Shown: piece by piece, positions 23,515 to 30,761 of the stretch | Position numbering within the stretch: position 1 is the stretch's first letter | How the letters are laid out: every line of letters starts with the position of its first letter | The notes under the pieces: model-generated | The model's database searches: none | Seen by the model: the letters and a program-made list of their open reading frames with translations, nothing else | What the model was told of the DNA's origin: nothing | Made by a program: the position numbers and the translations under genes | Assembly: GCA_021731295.1 (NCBI GenBank) | Contig: JAKFXQ010000003.1 | Span: forward strand, 1 to 35,408 | Length of the DNA stretch: 35,408 nt | Origin: Patescibacteria group bacterium | GTDB lineage: Bacteria; Patescibacteriota; Minisyncoccia; Phycocordibacterales; UBA2100 | Reading direction: 5' to 3'

Positions 23515-24964
23515 GTAAGAGAAGCATAGCGTCTTTTTTCGGAGCGGCCAATTGCGGCATATTTTTTTTCCGACTTCGTGCTTTGAGCCACGCAAAGAGA
23601 GCATGTGCCGTGTATATGGCTGGAATCCAAATGAATGGCTCGGCGGGAACGCGGAAGCGCGGCTGGAACACCGGAGAGGTCAGGAATGCATTTGCGAGAA
23701 TGATGATGCAGGCAAAAATGAGGAAGAGGCGGGTTTGTCCGCGTGCGAAGAAGGGGGAGAGGAAGGCGAGGGCGAATATGCCGGCCCAGACCAGGCGTTC
23801 AAGAGTAACTATCCAATACCGCTGGAGGTTTGCGAGCACCCCCCTCCAATCACCCGCGAGTGCTTTTGATGTCAGGTTCTCTTGGACCTTGGGGAAGAGC
23901 GGGATGAACAGTGCGGGCGCCTCCGTCGAAACGACGACATGAGCAACATTGAGACTGCTACCCAGGAAGAATGGAATCATCTTGTATATGTGGAATGCTA
24001 AGTACCCAAATCCGTGTTCACGGAGGAAGCTGATTTGCTCGTTGGAAAGTTCATCGCTGTACGTGTAGCCACGGAGTGTGTAGAGGTTCGGATTCCCGAG
24101 ACGCGCGAGAATTGCATTGCGCTCGTCTTCTTCTACGGATTGATTTGCGAACGAGAGATACATTGGTACGTTGTAGTACACGAAGTTGTAGACGGGTAGC
24201 GAGGAAAGTGAGAAGTGGCCCGCAACGCGCTCGTTACGCGCCATCCACGGCGAGACCACGAGTACGAACGCGAGGATGGCAAGGGCCGTCGGGCGCCAAG
24301 AGTGTCGCAGACGTTCGCGAATACTTCCCGACGTGAGAAACAAGATGCCTGCGATAAGTGGCATGGTGCCGAGGATGCCGATGGGTCGAGTCAATGTCGC
24401 GACACCGGCCAGTACTCCGACGAAAAGTGCGTATCGCACGAGTCTCGTCTCAGCGTACTTCCACAGCATGCATGCGGCGACGATGTACAGCGAGGTGTAC
24501 ATGATGTCGCTCCCCATGCCGGAAACGGTCAATAGTATCGTGCCAGAGCTTATGCCGAATAGTGCGCCCGTAGCTAAGGCCCAACGTCGAGCGAGTCCTA
24601 TTGCGTGCGCGAGCCATGCTGTAGCTGCGGCAGTGATGCCATGGAAGATTGCATGTAAGATATAGGGCGCCCAAAACCATCCTCCGGAGAGAAGGAATGT
24701 TCCCGCCATGACAGCTGGATAGGCGATTGTCCTGAAGGTCTCTGGAGTGTCGTACAGATAGAAGAAACGTCCTGTCGCGACTAATTCATACCCAAGGGTG
24801 ACAAATTCACCCTGGTCTTGTGTGTCAACGATGTGTGCCATGCTGCCCCCGTGCTGTGACACCAGTACCGCGACACCGAGGAAAATGGCGCCGTGGAGAA
24901 TCGAAACGAGTGCACCAAGAACAACCAAATCCACCCGTACACTGAAAAATTTTCGTCGAGCCAT
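23507..24964 (-). CDS. GT-C family (ArnT/RgtA-like) membrane glycosyltransferase
   Basis: The 485-residue protein from ATG 24964 is a polytopic membrane protein with roughly ten hydrophobic segments. The first periplasmic loop contains acidic residues (DTQDQGEFVTLG) in the position of the catalytic Asp of ArnT/PMT-type enzymes. A TLTRPIGIL motif is followed by further helices and a soluble C-terminal part. Such enzymes transfer a sugar from a polyprenyl-phosphate carrier on the outer face of the membrane. The neighbouring GtrA-like gene supports this. The start at 24964 is 9 nt after a TATACT -10; an earlier in-frame start would add sequence lying in the promoter. Confidence 0.8.
   Translation of the reverse strand: MARRKFFSVRVDLVVLGALVSILHGAIFLGVAVLVSQHGGSMAHIVDTQDQGEFVTLGYELVATGRFFYLYDTPETFRTIAYPAVMAGTFLLSGGWFWAPYILHAIFHGITAAATAWLAHAIGLARRWALATGALFGISSGTILLTVSGMGSDIMYTSLYIVAACMLWKYAETRLVRYALFVGVLAGVATLTRPIGILGTMPLIAGILFLTSGSIRERLRHSWRPTALAILAFVLVVSPWMARNERVAGHFSLSSLPVYNFVYYNVPMYLSFANQSVEEDERNAILARLGNPNLYTLRGYTYSDELSNEQISFLREHGFGYLAFHIYKMIPFFLGSSLNVAHVVVSTEAPALFIPLFPKVQENLTSKALAGDWRGVLANLQRYWIVTLERLVWAGIFALAFLSPFFARGQTRLFLIFACIIILANAFLTSPVFQPRFRVPAEPFIWIPAIYTAHALFAWLKARSRKKNMPQLAAPKKDAMLLLHE
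23523..23551 (-). promoter_or_regulatory. Promoter TTGGCC - 17 bp - TATGCT before the GtrA-like gene
   Basis: On the minus strand TTGGCC (23551-23546) and TATGCT (23528-23523) are 17 bp apart and lie in the end of the GT-C gene, with 8 nt to ATG 23514. Confidence 0.4.
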
Positions 24965-24973
24965 GATGCGGGC

Positions 24974-25001
24974 AGTATACGTACTGCTCAACAATGTCCA
25001 A
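24974..25001 (-). promoter_or_regulatory. Promoter TTGGAC - 16 bp - TATACT before the GT-C gene
   Basis: TTGGAC (25001-24996) and TATACT (24979-24974) are 16 bp apart, with 9 nt to ATG 24964. GCAGTA/TACTGC form a short inverted repeat across the -10. Confidence 0.45.
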
Positions 25002-25034
25002 ATACGGCTCGCTAGTTGTGGCGAATTGGGCACG

Positions 25035-25772
25035 CTACTTCTTTCGACAGACGATTACCAAATTCTGCCCCTTCACGGGCTCCGTCATATTCCAGTATCT
25101 CGGATACCATTGCTTGCTTAGTCGTTCTCCGATGCGCGGTAAATGCCAATAACGATTTGCGGACAGCTTTTCAAGAATCCACAACATGATGGTGCGGTTT
25201 TCTTGACCTAAGCTTCTGACAATGCGGAAGTGTGTCCCGACGGCATCGTTGAGAGATTCTTCTGTAAAGTGCTGGAAATGTGCGGGAGACATTGGACGGT
25301 TTCTCGATGGTACAGAGATGACTAGTGTTCCCTCATCCCGCAAAACTCGTGCGAACTCCGCGACAGCCGACGCGACCTCTGTGGGAGGCAGGTGTTCAAT
25401 GACCTGGATGCTTGTGATTGCGTCCACGGATCTATCAGGCAACGGAATGGCGGTGATACTGCCGACAATGAAATCGGCATTCGGCACAATGAGCTTTGCG
25501 AAACCGATGGAGCGCTCCGAAAAGTCGAGACCAATGGTCTTTCGTGCCGTGCGTGCAATGCGATCCGTATACCATCCGTCCCCGCATCCTGCGTCAAGTA
25601 CGGTCTTCGTCGATATATCGCCAAGCTCGTTGAGCACTATTCGACTCAAGCCAAACTTTCCTCTCCAGAATCTCGCATGTCTCGGGTGCAACCAATTGTA
25701 CGGGAGGCTGTAGCGCGCCTCCATCACCGTACTAGGGTCGGCGTGCTGCTGCGTTTGTTTACTTGAGGCCAT
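25035..25772 (-). CDS. Class I SAM-dependent methyltransferase
   Basis: The 245-residue protein has SAM motif I VLDAGCGDGWYTDRIA, the acidic motif IGLDFSERSI, then DAITSIQVIEHLP and LRDEGTLVISVPSRNRP, a Methyltransf_11-type fold. A C-terminal stretch (LSANRYWHLPRIGERLSKQWYPRYW) is specific to this protein. ATG 25772 lies within the end of the preceding methyltransferase gene (14-nt overlap), and GGAAGGA is about 10 nt upstream. It is probably one of two tandem methyltransferases acting on the glycan or a lipid carrier. The substrate is unknown. Confidence 0.85.
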   Translation of the reverse strand: MASSKQTQQHADPSTVMEARYSLPYNWLHPRHARFWRGKFGLSRIVLNELGDISTKTVLDAGCGDGWYTDRIARTARKTIGLDFSERSIGFAKLIVPNADFIVGSITAIPLPDRSVDAITSIQVIEHLPPTEVASAVAEFARVLRDEGTLVISVPSRNRPMSPAHFQHFTEESLNDAVGTHFRIVRSLGQENRTIMLWILEKLSANRYWHLPRIGERLSKQWYPRYWNMTEPVKGQNLVIVCRKK

Positions 25773-26481
25773 AAAAACCAAATCCTTCCGTTACCTTGTG
25801 TGTCGCACGGTCCCTAAACATCCACCTAAGCAGTCGCATTTCGAGACGGCGCACGGCGCGAGCCATTTTGAGCAATAATCGCGCAGAGACGTGTCGACCT
25901 TTTGCCCTGAACATCTCATCGAATGTCTTTAACTCAATCGTATTGTACGCATCAGTTAGGCTTCCAAGCGGCGTGACATCTAGCTGGGAAAAACCGGCTT
26001 GCGAGAGGAATCTTGAAAGTTGAAAATTCGTATATCGATTGAAATCGTATGGCGCCTGATGCAGGGGCATAAGGAAGGGAATGGTTCCGACAATGATGCC
26101 TCCAGGACGGAGAATCCGATAGCACTCCGCAAATAAATGCTCGGTGTTTGGAATGTGTTCCACGGTGTTCGATAGGGTCACGATATCAGCCGAATTGGAT
26201 TCGAGCGGGAGGTCCTTGGTCAAGTCGGCTATGACGGTTACATGTGGGAATTCGACGAAGTCGACTCCGGTATATTGGAACGCCAGGAATAAATCCTCGA
26301 ACTGAAGAGCCCCAGCTCCGAGGTCGACTAAGGAAAGATTTCTGGAGAGAGGCCTAAGTTTATCCTTAAAGTAGTCATGATTTGCAGTGCGCCATGCAGA
26401 CCAATACCTAGAGGTCTGCGTGGAACTATGTGTCGCACTGCCGGCATGTGTGTCGTGCGCATGTGATGTGTCCTGTGGCAT
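25759..26481 (-). CDS. SAM-dependent methyltransferase
   Basis: The 240-residue protein has LVDLGAGALQFEDLF in place of the usual motif I (a degenerate glycine loop), an acidic VIADLTKDLPLESNSADIVTLSNTVEHI, and LRPGGIIVGTIPF. This is the Methyltransf_11 pattern. The N-terminus is rich in His/Ser/Thr (residues 4-22) and looks flexible. ATG 26481 is chosen because TAGAAT lies 8 nt upstream; a TTG at 26499 would start upstream of that box. It is the first gene of the minus-strand unit and diverges from the methyltransferase at 26573. The substrate is unknown. Confidence 0.8.
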   Translation of the reverse strand: MPQDTSHAHDTHAGSATHSSTQTSRYWSAWRTANHDYFKDKLRPLSRNLSLVDLGAGALQFEDLFLAFQYTGVDFVEFPHVTVIADLTKDLPLESNSADIVTLSNTVEHIPNTEHLFAECYRILRPGGIIVGTIPFLMPLHQAPYDFNRYTNFQLSRFLSQAGFSQLDVTPLGSLTDAYNTIELKTFDEMFRAKGRHVSARLLLKMARAVRRLEMRLLRWMFRDRATHKVTEGFGFYGLK

Positions 26482-26489
26482 GACTGTGG

Positions 26490-26517
26490 ATTCTATCAAG
26501 TCTCAGCAGACTTCCAA
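26490..26517 (-). promoter_or_regulatory. Promoter TTGGAA - 16 bp - TAGAAT, 8 nt before ATG 26481
   Basis: On the minus strand TTGGAA (26517-26512) and TAGAAT (26495-26490) are 16 bp apart. The ATG follows 8 nt later, fitting a leaderless start for the whole minus-strand run. Confidence 0.5.
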
Positions 26518-26557
26518 TGCTGCAAGTGCGCCCGCGATTCTCCAGTGGGCGACTTCA

Positions 26558-26566
26558 TGATACTGT
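26558..26566 (+). promoter_or_regulatory. Extended -10 TGA-TACTGT, 6 nt before ATG 26573
   Basis: TGA precedes TACTGT (26561-26566), with 6 nt to the start codon and no visible -35. GATACT at 26559 is an alternative reading of the same site. Confidence 0.35.
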
Positions 26567-26572
26567 TCCGGC

Positions 26573-27334
26573 ATGACAAATCCTGAGAAGCAAGGCGACG
26601 CCGTTAAAAACAGCGTACGCGAATTCTATAATTCTTATCCCGCATCTAATTTCGGCGTACTTCAGAAGTTAGAGCTCCCGAAGCTGATTCGGGGCAAGAA
26701 AGTACTTGATGCCGGGTGCGGTTCCGGTTTCTTCCTGTTCGATTACCTTTTCTTTGGGGCTGAAGTTACAGCCATAGACCAATCGGAAGTATCCATCAAT
26801 TTCATAAGAGAACAGGCGCAATTACTTGGATTCACTCCAACACTGATACGTGGCGATTTAGAGACCGTCTCGCTGCCCAACGATTCATTTGACGTTATCT
26901 TCTCCACGTACGTAATCCATCACACGCCGAACCCACAAGCGGTGCTTGAACAATTCCGACGCTGGTGCAAGAAGGACGGCTCCATACGACTTGTTATTTC
27001 GCACAAATACAATCCTGACGTTCTCATGCAACGGATACTGTCGCCGATACTATATGTCCTGCCCTGGTTCTCACTCCTGATTCCTGAGAACATCCGGAAA
27101 CGTACACACTGGGAAGATCGCTTCCACCATCCGTATTGGAAGCAAATGTCGAAGCGCGAGGCCGTGCGTCTCTGTGAGGCAGCAGGACTGGAGGTTCGCT
27201 CCGCAAAAGTCTATGGGTTTACGACGTTCCTTCTAGGATATTTCATTCCACCCATTCTCAATAAACTCCTTGATGCGATGTTCGGTCCATATTTAGGTCG
27301 TGCAATAAGAATTGAAGCGGTGCCGAAAAAGTAA
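26573..27334 (+). CDS. SAM-dependent methyltransferase (Methyltransf_11-like)
   Basis: The 253-residue protein has motif I VLDAGCGSGFFLFDY, the acidic VTAIDQSEVSINFIREQA, GDLETVSLPNDSFDVIFSTYVIHHTPN and CKKDGSIRLVIS. Two hydrophobic stretches near the C-terminus (ILSPILYVLPWFSLLIP and TTFLLGYFIPPILNKLL) suggest an association with lipid or membrane, as in methyltransferases acting on quinones or polyprenyl-linked intermediates. It is followed by the GT-B gene after only 3 nt. The sequence here is visibly less GC-rich than the 5-20 kb part of the window. Confidence 0.82.
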   Translation: MTNPEKQGDAVKNSVREFYNSYPASNFGVLQKLELPKLIRGKKVLDAGCGSGFFLFDYLFFGAEVTAIDQSEVSINFIREQAQLLGFTPTLIRGDLETVSLPNDSFDVIFSTYVIHHTPNPQAVLEQFRRWCKKDGSIRLVISHKYNPDVLMQRILSPILYVLPWFSLLIPENIRKRTHWEDRFHHPYWKQMSKREAVRLCEAAGLEVRSAKVYGFTTFLLGYFIPPILNKLLDAMFGPYLGRAIRIEAVPKK

Positions 27335-27337
27335 CAC

Positions 27338-28765
27338 ATGCTTCGCATGCAGAGGACGATATTCATCAGTATCTATGATGGTGACACGGAGAAAAATATC
27401 TTGCGCTCCGGCATCCTCCCGCGCCTCAAGCAGGCAGGGCATCGCATAGTGTTGCTGATACGCGGCAAGGCTCGACTTGAACACTACAAGACGAATTTTG
27501 CTGACGAAACTACTGTTGTGGAGCTATTGCCATATGCAACGACGTTTGCCGAGCATATTTGGTTCCATCTGAGTTGGAATTCTGTTCCTACGCACTCCGT
27601 GTATCTTCGTAGACGAATGCGGTTCGAGATGCACCGGCGATACATACGATATGCGTTGGAGTCTCTCGCTTGGTTCCTCGCCCGTTTCCGTCTCTGGCGC
27701 GCGTTTCTCCGACGTATCTATTTTGTCGTCCCTGACGACTACGGCGGATATCTGTTCGACACATATAAACCTGACCTGCTCTTCGCTCCAAATATGTTCT
27801 CTCCGGAAGATTTCCGACTCATGCGTAACGCAAAGAAGCGCGGAATCAGGACGCTCGCTACAGCGAAGAGTTGGGACGTACTTACGACGAAAGCTTTTAC
27901 GCGAGTGAAAGCAGACAGACTACTCGTGTTCAATGAATTCAATCGCCGGGAAGCGATTTCTCTCGGAGACTACAACGCTGAACAAGTGGTTATTACCGGG
28001 TTTCCGCAATTTGACGTGTATGTAAACGGGGGTGTAGGTGCTGAACGTTCCGCATTCTTTACCAAACTCGGTCTCGATCCAGAAAAGGCTCTCATTTTCT
28101 TCTCGATACCAGGTGATTGGAAAACGCCGCACACGAAAGATATTCTTGTAGAATTGAGCAAGCGAATAGACGATGGCAGATTTGTTCGCCCGATACAGAT
28201 ACTCGCTCAGATTCATCCAAAATATCCTTCGAACTGTGAGGGATTGTCGATTCCGCACGTCCACATTCGTCGCCCAGGCACCCTGCTTGCGACGCGGAGG
28301 GAGACATCAATCGACATGGGAATTGCTGGTTCCTACGCCTTTACCTTCACTGATAAGGATGTTGCAGAGTTATATGACGTGGTCCGACATAGTGAAATCT
28401 GCATCAACATTGAATCCACACTCACGCTTGATGCTGCGGCGGCCGGGAAGCCCTCAATTCTTATCGGATATGACGGCAATCAAAAGGTATCGTACTGGCG
28501 TTCTGTGGCACGACTGTACGAACGCGATCACTATCAAAATGTTGTACGCACTGGCGGGGCTCCGCTCGTTATGAGTCATGATGAACTCGAGAAGGAAATC
28601 AACGCCTTTCTTGCAGATCCAGCATATCTCCGACGCGAACGAGAAAATCTAGAGAGGGACCTGCTTTATCGCAGGGATGGTCGCTCTAGCGAGAGGGTCG
28701 CCACGGCGGTACTCGCCATGCTCGAGGAGTCCCTTGACCGAACGCATCCTATACGTGATGAATAA
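27338..28765 (+). CDS. GT-B-fold transferase, CDP-glycerol glycerophosphotransferase/NeuC-like region, function unclear
   Basis: The 475-residue protein (472 from ATG 27347) opens IFISIYDGDTEKNILRSGILPRLKQAGHRIVLL, an N-terminal Rossmann-like strand-helix. The C-terminal half has AQIHPKYPS and YDVVRHSEICINIESTLTLDAAAAGKPSILIGYDG. That resembles the donor-site signature (Ser-rich loop, then KP and a hydrophobic strand) of CDP-glycerol:polyglycerophosphate transferases, NeuC-type epimerases and surface-carbohydrate proteins. I cannot assign one family with confidence. It lies next to a CMP-nonulosonate synthetase-like gene, so a nonulosonate or glycerophosphate transferase is possible. There is no obvious signal peptide or transmembrane segment. 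Confidence 0.6.
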   Translation: MLRMQRTIFISIYDGDTEKNILRSGILPRLKQAGHRIVLLIRGKARLEHYKTNFADETTVVELLPYATTFAEHIWFHLSWNSVPTHSVYLRRRMRFEMHRRYIRYALESLAWFLARFRLWRAFLRRIYFVVPDDYGGYLFDTYKPDLLFAPNMFSPEDFRLMRNAKKRGIRTLATAKSWDVLTTKAFTRVKADRLLVFNEFNRREAISLGDYNAEQVVITGFPQFDVYVNGGVGAERSAFFTKLGLDPEKALIFFSIPGDWKTPHTKDILVELSKRIDDGRFVRPIQILAQIHPKYPSNCEGLSIPHVHIRRPGTLLATRRETSIDMGIAGSYAFTFTDKDVAELYDVVRHSEICINIESTLTLDAAAAGKPSILIGYDGNQKVSYWRSVARLYERDHYQNVVRTGGAPLVMSHDELEKEINAFLADPAYLRRERENLERDLLYRRDGRSSERVATAVLAMLEESLDRTHPIRDE

Positions 28766-28771
28766 GCTATG

Positions 28772-29521
28772 ATGCAGAGCGAGGAACAGGGCAAACGTCT
28801 CGAAATATTAGCGGTCGTCCCAGCCCGTGGCGGTTCTAAGGGAGTACCGCGCAAGAACATTCGCGCACTACTCGGCAAACCGCTCTTGTACTGGATTCAT
28901 GCGGCAGCAAAGGAGGCGAAACATGTAACGCGTGTGATTGTCGCGACTGACGACGAGGAAATTGCGACCATAGCTAAGAGTGTTGGCGCCGATGTTCCGT
29001 ATATACAGCCCCCTGAGGTGTCGCATGACCTAGCAACTGATGTCGAATATCTGACGTACGCACTTGAGACATTGGCGCGACAAGAGGGATACGAGCCCGA
29101 CATTATTCTGCGTTTACCTCCCACGTCACCACTATGCACAGCGGCGCATATCGACACGGGTATCGAGACATTGCTTGCGGACCCGGAACTTGATGCGGTT
29201 CGTCCGATTGTTGAGACGCCAAAGCATCCGTACAAATTTTGGAAAATACACGAGAACCAGAAACACCTTGAGCCGTTTTTGCCGAAATCATTCACTGGGT
29301 TCGATGAGCCTCATAATCTGCAGCGACAACGATTTCCTAAAGTTTATATGCATACAGGGGCGATGGATGTTATCCGACGTGCAACATTACTGGAGCAGAA
29401 ATCAACGTCAGGAAAGCGGCTGGGATTCTTCCACATGTCCCCAGAAGACAGCATCAACATAGACCATCCGCTTGATTTCGAGATTGCAGATATTCTCATG
29501 CGCAAACGCCTTGGTATGTAA
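28772..29521 (+). CDS. CMP-nonulosonate (acylneuraminate) cytidylyltransferase-like protein
   Basis: The 249-residue protein opens with AVVPARGGSKGVPRKNIRAL, the CTP-binding glycine-rich loop of the NeuA/PseF/LegF family. It continues with VIVATDDEEIATIAKSVGA, ILRLPPTSPLCTAAHIDTGI and a C-terminal INIDHPLDFEIADILM. The family activates sialic acid, pseudaminic acid or legionaminic acid as CMP-sugars for transfer. The presence of a NeuB-like gene at 30762 supports a nonulosonate pathway. ATG 28772 follows an alternative ATG at 28769; both are in frame and no Shine-Dalgarno decides between them. It ends just before a strong convergent terminator. Confidence 0.85.
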   Translation: MQSEEQGKRLEILAVVPARGGSKGVPRKNIRALLGKPLLYWIHAAAKEAKHVTRVIVATDDEEIATIAKSVGADVPYIQPPEVSHDLATDVEYLTYALETLARQEGYEPDIILRLPPTSPLCTAAHIDTGIETLLADPELDAVRPIVETPKHPYKFWKIHENQKHLEPFLPKSFTGFDEPHNLQRQRFPKVYMHTGAMDVIRRATLLEQKSTSGKRLGFFHMSPEDSINIDHPLDFEIADILMRKRLGM

Positions 29522-29555
29522 AAAGGTCCGCACCTCGTGAGTGCGGACCTTCTCT
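29519..29555. terminator. Bidirectional intrinsic terminator between convergent genes
   Basis: AAGGTCCGCAC/GTGCGGACCTT form a perfect 11-bp stem (29524-29552) with a 7-nt loop. On the minus strand it is followed by TTTTTAC, a good T-tract. On the plus strand the downstream CTCTGTT is weaker. It serves both the cytidylyltransferase and the orphan GT-B gene. Confidence 0.8.
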
Positions 29556-29580
29556 GTTCGTGTTGTGCACGCGCGTGCGT

Positions 29581-30654
29581 TCACGCGAGAATGATGTCAG
29601 CCATCCGTCTCGCTGCTTCGCCCTTCGTGAGGCGAGGATATACACGTTGTGCGGCGGCGCGCTTCTGGTCGACATGAGCACGAGGGACATCAAGGCCAAG
29701 CCGACTTTCGATGAGGTCGCGGAAATGCTGACCGAGCGTGATACTGGACCCAGACTCGAACGCGCCGCCACCATCGGCAAGAGGCGTATGTGCAGCAGAG
29801 ATTTCTTGGTGAAGCCACTGTTGCATAAACGCGCCCTGCGTATGGTCGACAACAGGGATACCGAGACATGCGGCACGTCGAGCGAGTGATGCAGGACCAC
29901 TGTGCATGAGCGCATCGCAACCTTCGACACCGAGCTCGCCGCCGACGAGATACTCCGTTCTGATGCCAGCAGCGTTGCCGAACTTCAGGAGCGGAGCGTA
30001 GATCCCGTCAACTGTCTCGTCGCGCGGATGACAAGCAAGCAAGAGCACTGGCACATACGCGTATGCCAGTACACTCGCCGCAGCATCGATTGCGTCGCGC
30101 GCGAGGGCGAGGTTGACGGCGGTGGTCTTCGTCATCGAGACGAGGATTGCGAAGTCGCTTTCCTTGAGACCGAGCGCAGCTCTCGCACTTGCCCTGTCGC
30201 CGGAACGATAGTCATCCTCCCAGAGCGGATTTCCGGTAGCGTGTGCGCCGCGAGGGAAGGATGTTCTAGCCCGCCGTGCCTCCGCTTCATTCACGACAAA
30301 CGCTTGCGCGTTGTCGCGGAACGCTCGGACTTGTTCCCGGTCCCATGCGCCGAATGTATCGGCGAAATAGAACAGGGGAGTGGCGTGTCGGTCGAGCGCG
30401 AGCGTCGCAGCATTCATCTCGAGCGCACAGTGCGGTTGAGATGAGATGCCGCATACGACAGCTCGACTTGCTCGAATGCTCCGGTCCATGACTTCTTGCC
30501 ACGAGTACGGACTTGGCGCATCGCGCTTACTGCCGTCCATGAGGATGGCGTGAACACGTTCACCGCGAGACTCGAGTTCGTCCTCGAGCGCGGCGAGAGC
30601 GCGTGACGGGGCGATGTCGTAGGCGACCAATGTTACGTCGCTTCGTCTGGCCAT
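29581..30654 (-). CDS. Uncharacterised GT-B-like protein (epimerase- or hydrolase-like fold)
   Basis: The 357-residue protein starts DVTLVAYDIAPSRALAALEDELESRG. It has HATGNPLWEDD (LpxB/WecB-like GNP turn), AILVSMTKTTAVNLALARDAI, LLLACHPRDE and ALMHSGPASLARRAACLGIPVVDHTQG. The last is the donor-loop pattern of GT-B enzymes such as LpxB, NeuC or PseG. The family-defining residues of hydrolysing UDP-GlcNAc 2-epimerases (NeuC) are not visible, so its function is open. Its position between NeuA- and NeuB-like genes makes a nonulosonate role attractive: a precursor step, or transfer of the CMP-sugar. ATG 30654 is preceded by AGAGGAG at 8 nt, so this gene has a true leader. Confidence 0.6.
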   Translation of the reverse strand: MARRSDVTLVAYDIAPSRALAALEDELESRGERVHAILMDGSKRDAPSPYSWQEVMDRSIRASRAVVCGISSQPHCALEMNAATLALDRHATPLFYFADTFGAWDREQVRAFRDNAQAFVVNEAEARRARTSFPRGAHATGNPLWEDDYRSGDRASARAALGLKESDFAILVSMTKTTAVNLALARDAIDAAASVLAYAYVPVLLLACHPRDETVDGIYAPLLKFGNAAGIRTEYLVGGELGVEGCDALMHSGPASLARRAACLGIPVVDHTQGAFMQQWLHQEISAAHTPLADGGGAFESGSSITLGQHFRDLIESRLGLDVPRAHVDQKRAAAQRVYPRLTKGEAARRMADIILA

Positions 30655-30694
30655 CGTGTTGACTCCTCTGTGAGTGTTGAGAACGGCCAAAGCG

Positions 30695-30722
30695 ATTATG
30701 ACACAAAAACATAGAATGTGAA
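30695..30722 (-). promoter_or_regulatory. Promoter TTCACA - 16 bp - CATAAT for the orphan GT-B gene
   Basis: TTCACA (30722-30717) and CATAAT (30700-30695) on the minus strand are each one mismatch from consensus, 16 bp apart. A leader of about 33 nt carries AGAGGAG before ATG 30654. Confidence 0.55.
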
Positions 30723-30723
30723 G

Positions 30724-30754
30724 TTGACCTTTGATTCAAAAATTGTGTCAATAT
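30724..30754 (+). promoter_or_regulatory. Possible promoter TTGACC ... CAATAT, 7 nt before ATG 30762
   Basis: TTGACC (30724-30729) is followed after a long 19-bp spacer by CAATAT (30749-30754), then 7 nt to the ATG. The core around the -10 is nearly the same as before the gene at 7427 (GTGTCAA-C/T-ATGGGG). Confidence 0.3.
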
Positions 30755-30761
30755 GGGGTAT

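Noticed and set aside
28734-28768. TTGACC and TAAGCT as a promoter for the cytidylyltransferase gene
   Set aside because: The spacing is 23 bp and the -10 would touch the start codon, unlike the pattern elsewhere. The gene probably depends on upstream transcription.
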